Origin: Diphasiastrum complanatum
Lineage: Eukaryota > Streptophyta > Lycopodiopsida > Lycopodiales > Lycopodiaceae
Assembly (NCBI GenBank): GCA_029204225.1
Contig: CM055101.1
Span: 37,007,648 to 37,071,647, forward strand
Length of the DNA: 64,000 nucleotides
Direction of reading: 5' to 3'
Part shown: positions 14,928-26,900 of the stretch, piece after piece
Numbering within the stretch: the first letter of the stretch is position 1
How the letters are laid out: the number at the start of each line of letters is the position of its first letter
Notes under the pieces: generated by a model
Told to the model about the DNA's origin: nothing
Seen by the model: the letters and a program-made list of their open reading frames with translations, nothing else
The model's database searches: none
Position numbers and translations under genes: made by a program

Positions 14928-17900
14928 GCTTGAGCACAGAGAGCCTCCATTGTATGAGGTAGATAAGCCAGTGTCAGAGGATGAGCCCATTCGGGTTGTG
15001 TTTGCCAGATCAGAGAGGGATGAGGCAAATGATACAGGTGCAGGGCACACGCCACGAGCAGGGGTCACAGGTGCATCACGTAGCAGAGGTGGGGCACACG
15101 GCACAGGTTATACCGGGAGACAGGCAGGGCACACAGGGGGGGGCCAGTGGCATACCTACCTATGTCGACATGATGGAGGACGCTCTTGATAGAGGGCAGA
15201 GTGATTTAGATGTCGTACCGGCGGTACCATACCAGCGGTACCAGGGGACACTATGATACAAACGAAAGATTATTGATATTATGATTCTATAATGCTATCA
15301 ATCCAACGAAAGAATCACATGATACTAAACAAGCAGATGTTTCTAACTTTGACTAACACCAATCATTCTTGAATTAGCTCACACATAATATCTGTTCTAT
15401 CTTCCTTGGATCATCTCCCATCCTTTGAAGTAAATCATGGGGTTCTACAACATCATTACCCATATGTCAAAACAAGATTATTCATCCAATAGAATATCTT
15501 AAGAATGAGAGATATGAGACTTATGGGTGAAACTTATTAGTTGCACAGTCCCATGCACATATACTACTGCAAATCTTTCAAGTACTCCAACTTTTATCTT
15601 GTCCAAAGCTCAAGAGATCCAGATTTGATTAAATATTAGATCTTATCTTAACCTCTTAAGCCCAGTTAAAAATAAATAAGAAGATTTCTTACATGGACAA
15701 TATAGTTCTTATATCACTATCACTTATGTCACTACAAGGGAATCACAATTCTATGACCTAATTCATTTTCGCGATTCCTAAGCATAACACTTAAAATAGT
15801 AGTTTCACAGTAACTAGACATCACATTATCAATGGGCCCAAATATGCATATTACATTAAGAGAGTTTCATATCTCTCTCATCACCTTCAAGAGCAAATGA
15901 GTAGATTTCATGGGATTGTTAGAGAAGACCACATTCCTAGATTTTAATGGGAAAGAGGTTCAAAATGAGTAGCGTTTCATGTTACAATACGTTGTATAGG
16001 TTAGAGTAATGTAGGCACTATTTATATTTTGGTAATACATTTTTGTTGTAGTTAGTAAATTTTTACTTTTAGTACACGCTACAATGACAAGTGCCATGTC
16101 AACAGCACCCAAGCTCAGAGAGTTGGGACAATTGTCTCGTAATGAGGACCGCTTTACCATGTAGCGGTACCCCCGAAAATTAGTGCTTACTATATGTAGT
16201 TGCTTTCTTTAGTTACTGAATACAATTCATGTGTGTTTCTTGGAGTGTGGAGTGCTATTTTCTTCAGCTTTTTATGGTTCATGATTGATTGATAGTCTTA
16301 GTCTGTCCAATTTATAGCATAAATTGTATAATGTATCTTTTACATGGTATCAAAGCGTTGGTTAGGTGCAAGTTTGCAGCTATCAAAGGTTGGATTCTGA
16401 GAGAATTCGAACCATTGCAGTCGATTGATTGTGCTATCAAATTGGTTTTGAGAAATCGTTAAGCAAAGAGCTTAGCTTGAAAGCACTATCCCAGGCCAAG
16501 GCAATATACAAGATCAAATTTGGTAGTTGAAGGAAAGGTGTTTTTTCCTATGGAAGAAAATTGTTTGCAGTCAATACCACAACAAACTATTTTTGGCAAA
16601 ATGGCAAGATTGGCCGAATCCGCGGAGAAGCTAGTAAATTAGATGGGTGTCCAATTATAGCATTTGAAAATTCAAAATGAAGAGCATTTTGATGGAGTTG
16701 TGGGACATTGTTACTAGAGTGGAACACGGCCCAAACACAACTCCTGCCGAGATGCACTCGTTTGACAAAAGGGCTGAAAAGGCCTATCCTTGATCAATTT
16801 GGCCATGAAGCATCATGTCATATCCCACATTAGTGACGCCAATGCAAAAGCTTCAACTTGATAAACTATAGGTATGCAGAACTTGTATGTTAGTGCCCTT
16901 ATATACAAATTATGAGCCTTGACTAGTAGATTGACAAGCACTTAATCAAGAGACACGTGTTTCAAAAAGGCTACTGCGTCGATTTTGGAGTCATCCTCTT
17001 TGTATAGAAGGGCCCATCCCAACCTGATTAGCTCAAAAGAAACTTAGAATTCTGGAACAAAGAAACAAACCTTGTGTAATTTAATGAGAACATAACATAT
17101 AAGCTTACAGCTTCAAATACTCCTTAAAAAAATGAACCAAAATTCAAGTTGTTATCCAGTACCCATTAAGGATTAGTTTTGATGTACTGTTTATAGTCCA
17201 CAACATACTAGCATCTTCTTACAAGAGATCCAATGAAAGGTGACATCTACATAATTAAGCAGCTTGCTTTTCTTCAAAATTAGACCATGATAGATTATGG
17301 AAAACATGTTCTAGGCAGGAGAAGTAGACCTACAAACTGTGGAGCGACTGCTCCAAGAGTGAATCTTTGAAATTTCAGAGAAGAAAATATTGCTGGTCTA
17401 TACGGCTCCAGCATATCTTCCACCATATGTTTGATTACTGCTGATGTTGCCTGTCAATAGCCATGTACTAATTTAAGACAAAACTCGAGATACAGGTTGG
17501 TTATATGACATGCATAACTGACAAACGAAAAGGCTCAATACAACAATGTAGTTCTTATACTCACATGAAATCAGAGGTTTAAAAGTAAAAGATTTGCAAA
17601 CAACATTCACAACAAGGTTAGGTTGTAAACCGAAATCTAACCAGTTCTGCAGGAATTGAAGTGGAATGAAAACTAAGAAAACCCAGCAACTGATTGAGTT
17701 TGGTACCAGCAATCCATGTCTAAGAAAATCATTCTTGCATGCTTCAAGAAAACTATTTTGCTATCCTTTAATGCTATTGAGGTCTTCGGGTTCCATATGC
17801 ACTGAACTAAGTTCCAAATTCCCGTCCCCTTTGATTAGATACATCTAGTAGCACCAGTCTGACAACTACTCCACTTCTAACGACTACAAGGAATTCTATA

Positions 17901-20900
17901 TTAGCACTCACATATACAAGAAAACCAGCAAATTTGCAATATGTAAACGCTTTGACTAAAGATTCAAAAGATCCTAACCTCATCTAGGTATGGCCAGACT
18001 TTTCCCAAATGGTAATTCAGCCAGGCAACCTGATAAGCAGAGCAAGTGTCACTAGATGCAATGTATCTGAAAAAATGGGATCTTAGTTCAATCATATGAC
18101 TGAAATGGTCGATAATGAGACCAAATTTTCATACAGCAGAGCTTTGAACTCCAAAATCTTTTATGCAACAGATTTGAGCTCAACACTTTTACACTAAACT
18201 TAGAATTTCAGTTGATATGCTACAAACTATAAAACTTCAAATGCTATGCATACACAACATCAAAGATGAAATATAGATACTAAGTCTCATAAACTGTCAG
18301 AATGCTTGATGCCTTAGTATAACAGATTCTACTATTCTTCCTATTAACTACCAAAAACTTTGATTGATTCTATCGTCGAAATAATTGTTAATTCCCAAAG
18401 ATTGCTTTTGTGCAAAGCTAAAAACCTTGTGGTTCTCAGAGAAGACAATCCATCGAGGAAAAGTTTCTTTTGAAAACATTTTCTTTAACTCATTCAAGGT
18501 GAGCCTTGACAAAGCCGCAGTCGCTATCGCCTGAAAAAAGAAAACAATTGCAGTATCAACCTCCTCTTCTAGGAAAGAAAAGGAAGCTTGTCCTTTGTTT
18601 TTGCAAAACCAGATTCCATGGACAACTATGATCTCCAAACGAGAACAAAAAAAATAATGTGACATACCCAAATGGGTGCTTAACAGCGAAAGAGTGAACA
18701 ATATATAGGAAATGATAGTGTGCTCCGTTTCATAGAAAAAAAATAATTTCAGAGTCCACAGCTTAAGGGACTGCCTTGAGAATTTAAGGCTAACAGGACT
18801 TGGAAAGAGTTGCTTATGAAACATGTTTATGTACTGTGATTATGATTTGTGCCTTAATGCTAAATACTTTGATGTTCATGACAGTGATGCAATGCCATGT
18901 CTGTTGCTTTTGACATGATGTATTATCTTGATTATTGTGCAAGAAAACTATGTCTATTTTTTTGGTATATGGATGTATGAGCAAAAAGGATCTACTAAGC
19001 AAGTTCGATTTGATAACATAAGCATTCTATAAATAAATACCAGATGCAGCGGGATCTAATGATGAACGTTTGTTTCTTTCTAACAAAAGTGCTGATATTC
19101 CCAATGATGTAGATTGGAATAAGGAACTACACATGCCTTGTCTCTTAATCCCAAGAAAAATTTTAGAAGCTCTATTATTGCATAGGATTAAAGAGTCTTT
19201 ATTGGTGTTTTGTCCCTGGTCGTGATGTGGAGAAAACAAGCACAGCCATCCAAAGACTAAAGAGAGACAATGAATCAAGTGTACAATCAAGAACATCCAT
19301 TCGTGGATGCTGAACCTTTCCATGTAGATTATAGAATCCATAAGGAATTTCAAGGTGGGGGGGATAAACTCCTTGAAGATGATGAAAGGTCCCTCCGTAA
19401 ATTGGGCATGTCCACTAGTGGACTCTAACAGGGAAGGTGTTCCTCCATGGTTGGATGAGGTGTCTCCCCAACATCGGAGAGGTCACATTGATAAACATGA
19501 GCACGGAAATGAACCAAGTGGTGAGCCATGGGCAGCAGCATCGCAGCCCTTATATAATGTCCCAGGTGACATGTTGTTTTGAGGATACTTGTCAGATTTT
19601 AATCTCACTCCATGTCTTATCCAACAGCAAATTTACAGACTGTTTTTCTGGTATAATATGCATTTGTACTCACGATTCTGCGATAGTAAATTGCAAAATT
19701 TTAATTGTGTACTATGATTGCTAATCTGCAAGATTCTGGTATTCCTCTCTCTTGATCCAGTTAGCGTAGATTTTGCTAGGAGATCGGTTCCACCTTACTT
19801 TCATTCATTCTTCCCAAAAGAAACCACTTATCAGTGTGTGCATGTGTTGAGAAAGGAAAGTGCATGTACTGTATTGTGGAAAGACAAAATCGAAGATATT
19901 GCTTTCCCATTTCTTGTTGGAAATTTCCAAAGGATATAGAAGACCCGCTACTTTGAGTCTTTCTGCTTTATTTTGCTTGTTCACAACCTGAACATATGCC
20001 TCGACATGACCTTTCATCTTTGGCCAGAAGAAATTCTAACTAACAAGGTCAAGTGTCCTCTGTATGCCTGGGTGACCAGAACAAGTGTTGTCATGACACT
20101 ACTGCAGGATTTGGGCACACAATTCCTCCCTATCCATCACACAAACCTTTCCCTTACGGAAAAGTAGGCCATTCCCTATGGAATCGTCTTCAAGTATCTT
20201 GTCATTTTGGGATTGCTTGGGATCCTGCTACCCAAGATCATCACTAGATCTAGAAATTCCCGTGAGGACATCTAGCCAGTGCGCCCGAAAAACCCGTTCG
20301 ACAAAGATCACGAAAGTAAAATATACAAATTAGATTGGATTTCAACAAAGCATAACAGATTAACCTCTCCAATATGACTCAAGGCATCGGCAACACTGTT
20401 CGACGTACCTTTACGATACTTAATGTCGAACACGAACTCTTGAATGAGTTCCGGAGATCCACCTCTATATAGATAATCCAGATGGGGTCATGTTACGAGC
20501 TCGTAACCAGTGCCGAACCCTAGAGAACACAGATAGGTCAGATACCACAGTCAGGGTCGTGTCCAGCGTACATGACCAACAGGGCAAGACAGTGTGAGTA
20601 GTGTGCCCCAGCACGGTCCATAGCCATGGCGGGCCTAACACAGCCTAGGGACCCTGTCAGCAGGATAGGGCCCCCAGTTGGGTCCCGACATGCAGTCGGC
20701 CACGTCAGTGCCACGTGGCCGACACTTGGCAGTAGCATGCTACCAGTCCTCACACTGGGCTAGGAGGGGCTTACTCTATATCAGGGAGTAGGCAAGGTTG
20801 GGTGGATCAGTTAGTGTTTGCCCTACTGTGGTGTTAGGATCTATTACACTGGTATCAGAGCCATCTCCATCCTAGGGAGTTCAGGAGCAATAGTAGAGAA

Positions 20901-23900
20901 AGCTATCAGAAGATAGGAAAGATCTGGGAGATTCTCAGAAAAGAATAGAGGAGGAAAATCGCTGTAGGATCAGCTTTCTAATCCTCCAATTTGCTGGATT
21001 TCTCAGTAGTTTGGAAGCATATCTTTTACAATAGCTTCAGCGCTGAAAAATCAGTTTCCCTCTCTGATTTTCGAGTGTAGATCACTATGATCTGAGCGGA
21101 AATTCAAGAGGAAGGGAAGAGCAGGTCCATCGCTGTATAGTCAGCCCTCAAATCTGAGTTTCGTATGAAGTTCTGAGTAGATTAGAAGGAGTTCTGATCT
21201 GAAATATTGTAGCAGGGCCAGCGCTGGACAGTAGGGTAGAAATCTCAGAATTTAACCCTGTTTTTCAGAAGTTTTTCAGGAGTCTGAGTTTCAGACTTGC
21301 TTGCTACAGACCAGCGACCTACAGGCTGAGAGTAAATCAGAGAATCAAGGTGATTTCAGAGCTGTAAATTGGACAAATCGGGCCAGACAGGTTGCTGACC
21401 AACCAGCGAGGGCAGGGACTTCAAAAATTCCGGATTTCTTTTTGTAAACTTCCGGTTTTTACTCGGTTTGTTGGAGCCCCACACCTCAAATCAGATTAGT
21501 CAGCTACTCAACTCAAGAACCGGGAAATTTGGCACCGTTTTGAAGCTTCAAACTGGCATTTTCCGGGACAGCAGGTCTGAAATCTTGGGGAAAAGAGCTG
21601 AAAGGGTTCCTCTTCATAATCTCTTTGGAAGTACAGTCCTCAGAAACAGCTAAGTCATCTTTCCTTTCCCTTGTACAGTTGTAAATTAGTCTTTTAGACT
21701 TTTTTCCTTCAGAAGTTAAGGTAGCTCTCTTTCAGTTTCGAAGATGACCACTCCTCAGGGACCTGATCAACCCCAGGAGAGAGGCTTCGACGAACTTGAA
21801 ACAGAAGCCTTGGCTTACAGAAAAGGGAAGGAACCCATGGAAGTAGAAGAACAGGAACAGTTCGCCGAAGAACTCGACGAACTGGTTACCAAGGAGCAGT
21901 TCCTCCAATTGGTAACAGAAGTGGATGAACTGAAGCTGGCATTAGCCAATTTCAAGTCCAGTGTGGACGACTCGTTCGCTGAACTCAAAAACTTGATTTT
22001 GAGCTCCGCGAAAGGAAGCCTTCCCTCCACTTCTCAGTTATCCCCTTCTCCACTTCCATCAGTTTCGGGTGAGACTTTACGGTCTCACCCCAGTGTTTTT
22101 AAAGATTTAAAGCCTCCTACTTTTAATGGGGAAGAGAAGGATAGAAATGCAGATATTCTACAAACCTTCCTCAGCAAATGGAAGAACATTCATGCTCTTA
22201 AACAGACCCCTGACCATTTGCAAGCAATTGAGGCCAGTCTTTCTTTAGGGCCTATGGCCTATAAGTGGTGGTTAAATCTCCAAGAGACTGGGCAGACTCC
22301 CCGGTCATGGAAAGCTTTTGAAGAAGCTTTCCTAAGAGAATTTCTACCAGAGAATGAACTTGATAGAGCCTGGGAAGCCTGGGAAAGAACAGTAATGGAC
22401 AAGTCCCTCATCCAATATATCTCGCAGTATCGAGAGGCAATTTTAAAGATTAAAAATATGGATGACTATCAAAAAATCAGGGGATTTGTCCGTGGCCTCA
22501 AAGATGAATATAAAGTAGAGGTCCAGAGAAACTCGCCTACTACCCTTGAGCAAGCTCTCAGATATGCTCAAATCTATGATGATTCAGTGGGTAGGAAGAG
22601 AGCGAGACAGCAACCACTTTCTGAGCAGCTTCCTCAGAAAGACTTTCAATTTAAAAAGAAATTTTTAAAAAGAAAGAAAGAAGATAAATTTAAAGGTGAA
22701 GCTCCTCAGAAACGCCCTTCACACATACAGCCCTTAAAACCAGATGATTTTGAGAAAGCCAAACAAGAACGTTTGTGCTTTGTGTGTATGGGCAAGGGAC
22801 ACACAGTCAGACAGTGTCCCAAGGGGCCTTTCACTAAAAAAGATAAAAAACAAGTTCATCTTGTTCAGACTGTATGTTTCCCCAGTGACTCGGCAGCTTC
22901 CGAGATCAAAGTGTATCATGAAGATCATGAACACTGTTGCCAGCTGACCTCTGCAATGCTAGCGAGACCCTTCAGTTTTGGGCCGCATGACCTAGTACGT
23001 ATGCATGGGAAAGTTGGTAACCAGTCAGTAAGAGTCATGGTTGATGATGGGGCAACCCATAATTTCATCAACCACACCCTGGTTAAAAAGCTTAAACTAC
23101 CAGAAGTACCTAGTCAGCATAGGTACATAGTTTCATTAGCTAAGGGTGAAGATAAAAAAATATGGGAAACTATGGTAAGTAAGTTAAATCTTGGTATTCA
23201 GGGGTACCAAGATCAAATAAACTTTCAGATAATGCACCTGGATCGAACAGACATTGTTCTCGGGAGAGATTGGCTCTACAGTTTAGGACCTTCCCTCCAC
23301 AGAAACTATCAGGAGAACACCCTCAGCTTTCAGTATAAAGGCCGAGAGATCCAGTTGCATGGGGAGCATGATGTTCCCAACAGCCCTATGGTCTGCAGTT
23401 CAGAGCTCTGTCAGCTAATCGGAGACGAAGACCATCAGGTATTCTTATGTGACTTTCAGTTTATTCCTGAAGTTTCTATTTCCAGTTCTATTCAGCAGAA
23501 AATCAGTAAATTAGAAACTTTATTGTCTAAATTTAAAGATGTTTTTCCTGAAGATTTGCCACATGGTTTACCACCTAGCAGAGAGGTAGATCATGTAATA
23601 AACCTAGTACCAGGTACAGCACCTGTTTCTAAACCTCCGTATCGGGTCAGCCGAACAGAGGATGAAGAAATAACTAGGCAGTTAACAGACTATCTTGGGA
23701 AAGGCCAAATTCAGACCAGTAGTTCACCATGGGCCTCACCAGTCCTATTGGTGAAAAAGAAAGAGGGGTCTATGCGTCTTTGCGTAGATTACAGAGCCCT
23801 CAATAAAGTCACAATTAAGAATAAATACCCTATGCCTCGGGCAGACGAGTTGTTTGATCAACTCGACGGGGCTAAGTTTTTCAGTAAAATAGACCTTAGA

Positions 23901-26900
23901 TCGGGATATCATCAAGTCCGTATAAAATCGGAAGATGTCTCGAAAACAGCTTTTAGGACTCGTCACGGTCATTATGAGTTTAAGGTGATGCCATTTGGGC
24001 TCACAAATGCTCCAGCTACCTTTATGACCTTGATGAACAGTGTCCTCAGACCATACTTGGGTAAGTTTGTGGTCGTATTTTTAGATGACATCCTCATCTA
24101 CAGCAAAACGAGGAAGGAGCATCTAAAACACCTCAGAAAGGTGTTTCGACTGCTCAGAAAGCATAAGCTTTATGCTAAACAATCCAAGTGTGAATTCTTC
24201 GTTGAAGAAATAGCATATTTGGGTCACATTATCTCTTCAGATGGGATTAAGATGGACCCAAATAAGGTTAAAGCCATACTCAGTTGGCTGAGACCTCGGA
24301 ATATTTTGGAACTTCAAATCTTTCTTGGTCTGGCGGGATATTACAGACGATTTGTCAAGGAATATGCTCAGATAGCAGTCCCTATGACAAATCTCCTTAA
24401 GGGGAAGGGAAAGGAGTTCATTTGGGAGTCCGCACAACAGGAGAGCTTTGATGCTCTCAAAACAGCCTTAGCTACAGCACCAGTTTTAAAGGTCGTCGAC
24501 CCCAATCAGCCATTTGTGGTCGAAACAGATGCTAGCGACTTTGCAGTAGGTGCTGTGCTAACTCAGGGTGGACGACCAGTTGCCTTCGAGAGTAAAAAAC
24601 TCGAGCCAGCACAGACTAGGTATAGTGCCTATGAAAAGGAACTCTTTTCTATAGTCCATGCCCTTAAGACTTGGAGGCATTATTTGTATGGTGCCAACTT
24701 TGAGGTCCTGACAGACCATGAGAGTCTCAGATACCTTTGCAATCAACCTGAGCTTAGAGGTCGGAAAGCTCGTTGGGCAGAGTTGATGCAAGAGTTTGAC
24801 ATGTCTATCAGATATAGGCGTGGAAAATTCAATACAGTAGCAGATGCCCTTAGCAGAATGCCTATGATAAACGAGCTGAGTTTTACTCAGATTCGTAATG
24901 AGTTACTCGAGTCCTTGAGAGGGAAATGCCAGCATGATGCATTCTTCTCTATTATCTGGAACTCAGTCCAGAACAGACAGTTACAGACTCCAGAACCAGT
25001 TCCCGGGGCTGGTGCCAGTTCATCCAAGAATACGGCAGCTTCCGTTGAGGATGATGATGAGTCCGAGTATACGTCGTCAGATGACGTTGAGGATTCTGAG
25101 CCTGTATTACCCAAGCAAACCCCAGTGGTTGAGGGTCAGTTGACTCAAGGATTCAAATGGAAACAGTATTCCATTCAGGATGAGTACTTGCTCTATAGAG
25201 ATAGAGTATGTGTCCCCAATTCAGAGGATTATAGGCAGCAGGTCCTATATGAATGTCATGACAATCCTAGCGCGGGACACCCAGGCATACATAAGACCTA
25301 TGAGCTTCTTCGTAGGCAATTTTTCTGGCCCAGTATGAAAAAGGACGTCCACCAGTATGTAACCAGTTGCCAGAAATGTCAAGTAAATAAAGCAGAGCGT
25401 TTAAAGGCAGGAGGGTTGTTGCATCCCTTAGAAATACCAGCTGGTAAATGGGAGAGTATCTCCATGGATTTTATAGTAGGCCTGCCTAAAACCCAAAAGG
25501 GTAATGACGCTATATGGGTCACAGTTGACCGTCTGACCAAAATGGCTCATTTTATTCCGACCAAAACAACCGTTAGAGCTCCAGAGTTAGCGAGGTTGTT
25601 TGTAGACGGGCTATTTAAATTGTACGGTCTACCTTCCGGCATAGTCAGCGACCGGGACAGTAAGTTTACTGGAAATTTTTGGAAGGCAGTATTCCATCAT
25701 CTCCATACTAAACTTAATATGAGTACCACTGACCATCCACAGACGGACGGTCAAACAGAAAGGGTAAATCAAGTGCTGGAGGATATGCTTCGTGCATACG
25801 TCAGCAAGAGGCAGACTAATTGGGAGGAGTATCTCTCAATATTAGAGTTTGCTTACAACAGTACCAAACATTCAGCTACGGGATACAGCCCATTTATGCT
25901 GATGTACGGTTTTCAGCCACGCTCACCCACAGCTGTAGGGTTTAAACAAGAAAAAGTTGAAGCAGCCAGAAACTTTTTAGAAGACCTAAACCAGATGATA
26001 GAACATGCTAAGCGTAGCATTAGACAATCCCAGGATCGAGCCAGGCATTATGCAGATCCACACAGACGGGATGTGCAGTTCTCCACTGGTGAGAAAGTCT
26101 ACTTGAGAGTCCCAGTTGACTCTAAAACCCTCAAATCAGGAGTGTGTGCTAAGTTGTCTCCAAGGTATTGTGGTCCCTTTACCATCAGTAGGAGACTAGG
26201 CGAGGTCACCTATGAACTAGAACTCCCACACAGCAGTAAGGTTTTTCCAGTTTTTCATGTAAGTCAGTTACGAAAAGCCTTAACCAGATCAGATAATCTG
26301 GTAGGGGACAGTGTTCTAGTTCTCCCATTGGATCCTCAACAACCTCCACATGAACCAGAGGAAATTCTTGATAGTAGAGAGACGCAGACTCGTCATACTC
26401 TATACCGAGAATATCTGGTTAAGTGGAATGATCAGCCTGTTGAGAATGCCACTTGGGAAAGAGGCAGCGTCCTTCGCAAGATTTTTCCAGACTTTGTCTT
26501 AGAGGACCAAGACGGTTCTTAAGGGGGAGGGAGTGTTACGAGCTCGTAACCAGTGCCGAACCCTAGAGAACACAGATAGGTCAGATACCACAGTCAGGGT
26601 CGTGTCCAGCGTACATGACCAACAGGGCAAGACAGTGTGAGTAGTGTGCCCCAGCACGGTCCATAGCCATGGCGGGCCTAACACAGCCTAGGGACCCTGT
26701 CAGCAGGATAGGGCCCCCAGTTGGGTCCCGACGTGCAGTCGGCCACGTCAGTGCCACGTGGTCGACACTTGGCAGTAGCATGCTACCAGTCCTCACACTG
26801 GGCTAGGAGGGGCTTACTCTATATCAGGGAGTAGGCAAGGTTGGGTGGATCAGTTAGTGTTTGCCCTACTGTGGTGTTAGGATCTATTACAGGTCATCTC

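Larger units (their letters stand above)
20491..26891 (+). mobile_element. Complete Ty3/gypsy chromovirus-type LTR retrotransposon
   Basis: Full-length element of 6401 bp with 358-bp LTRs, PBS, one uninterrupted Gag-Pol ORF, polypurine tract and the 5-bp target duplication GGTCA (20486-20490 and 26892-26896). It lies in intron 1 of the SYT-like gene, antisense to it, and inside an older gypsy relic. The two LTRs differ at two positions only, so the insertion is young. A C-terminal chromodomain places it with chromoviruses, which use it to target chromatin. All catalytic motifs of RT and integrase are present, so it may be autonomous. Confidence 0.95.

Noticed and set aside
18348-18824. 158-codon minus-strand ORF taken as a separate gene
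   Set aside because: It is SYT-like exon 2 read through into the flanking introns.
20538-20753. 71-codon ORF occurring twice (also 26581-26796)
   Set aside because: Lies in the chromovirus LTRs; duplication reflects the LTR pair, not a gene family.
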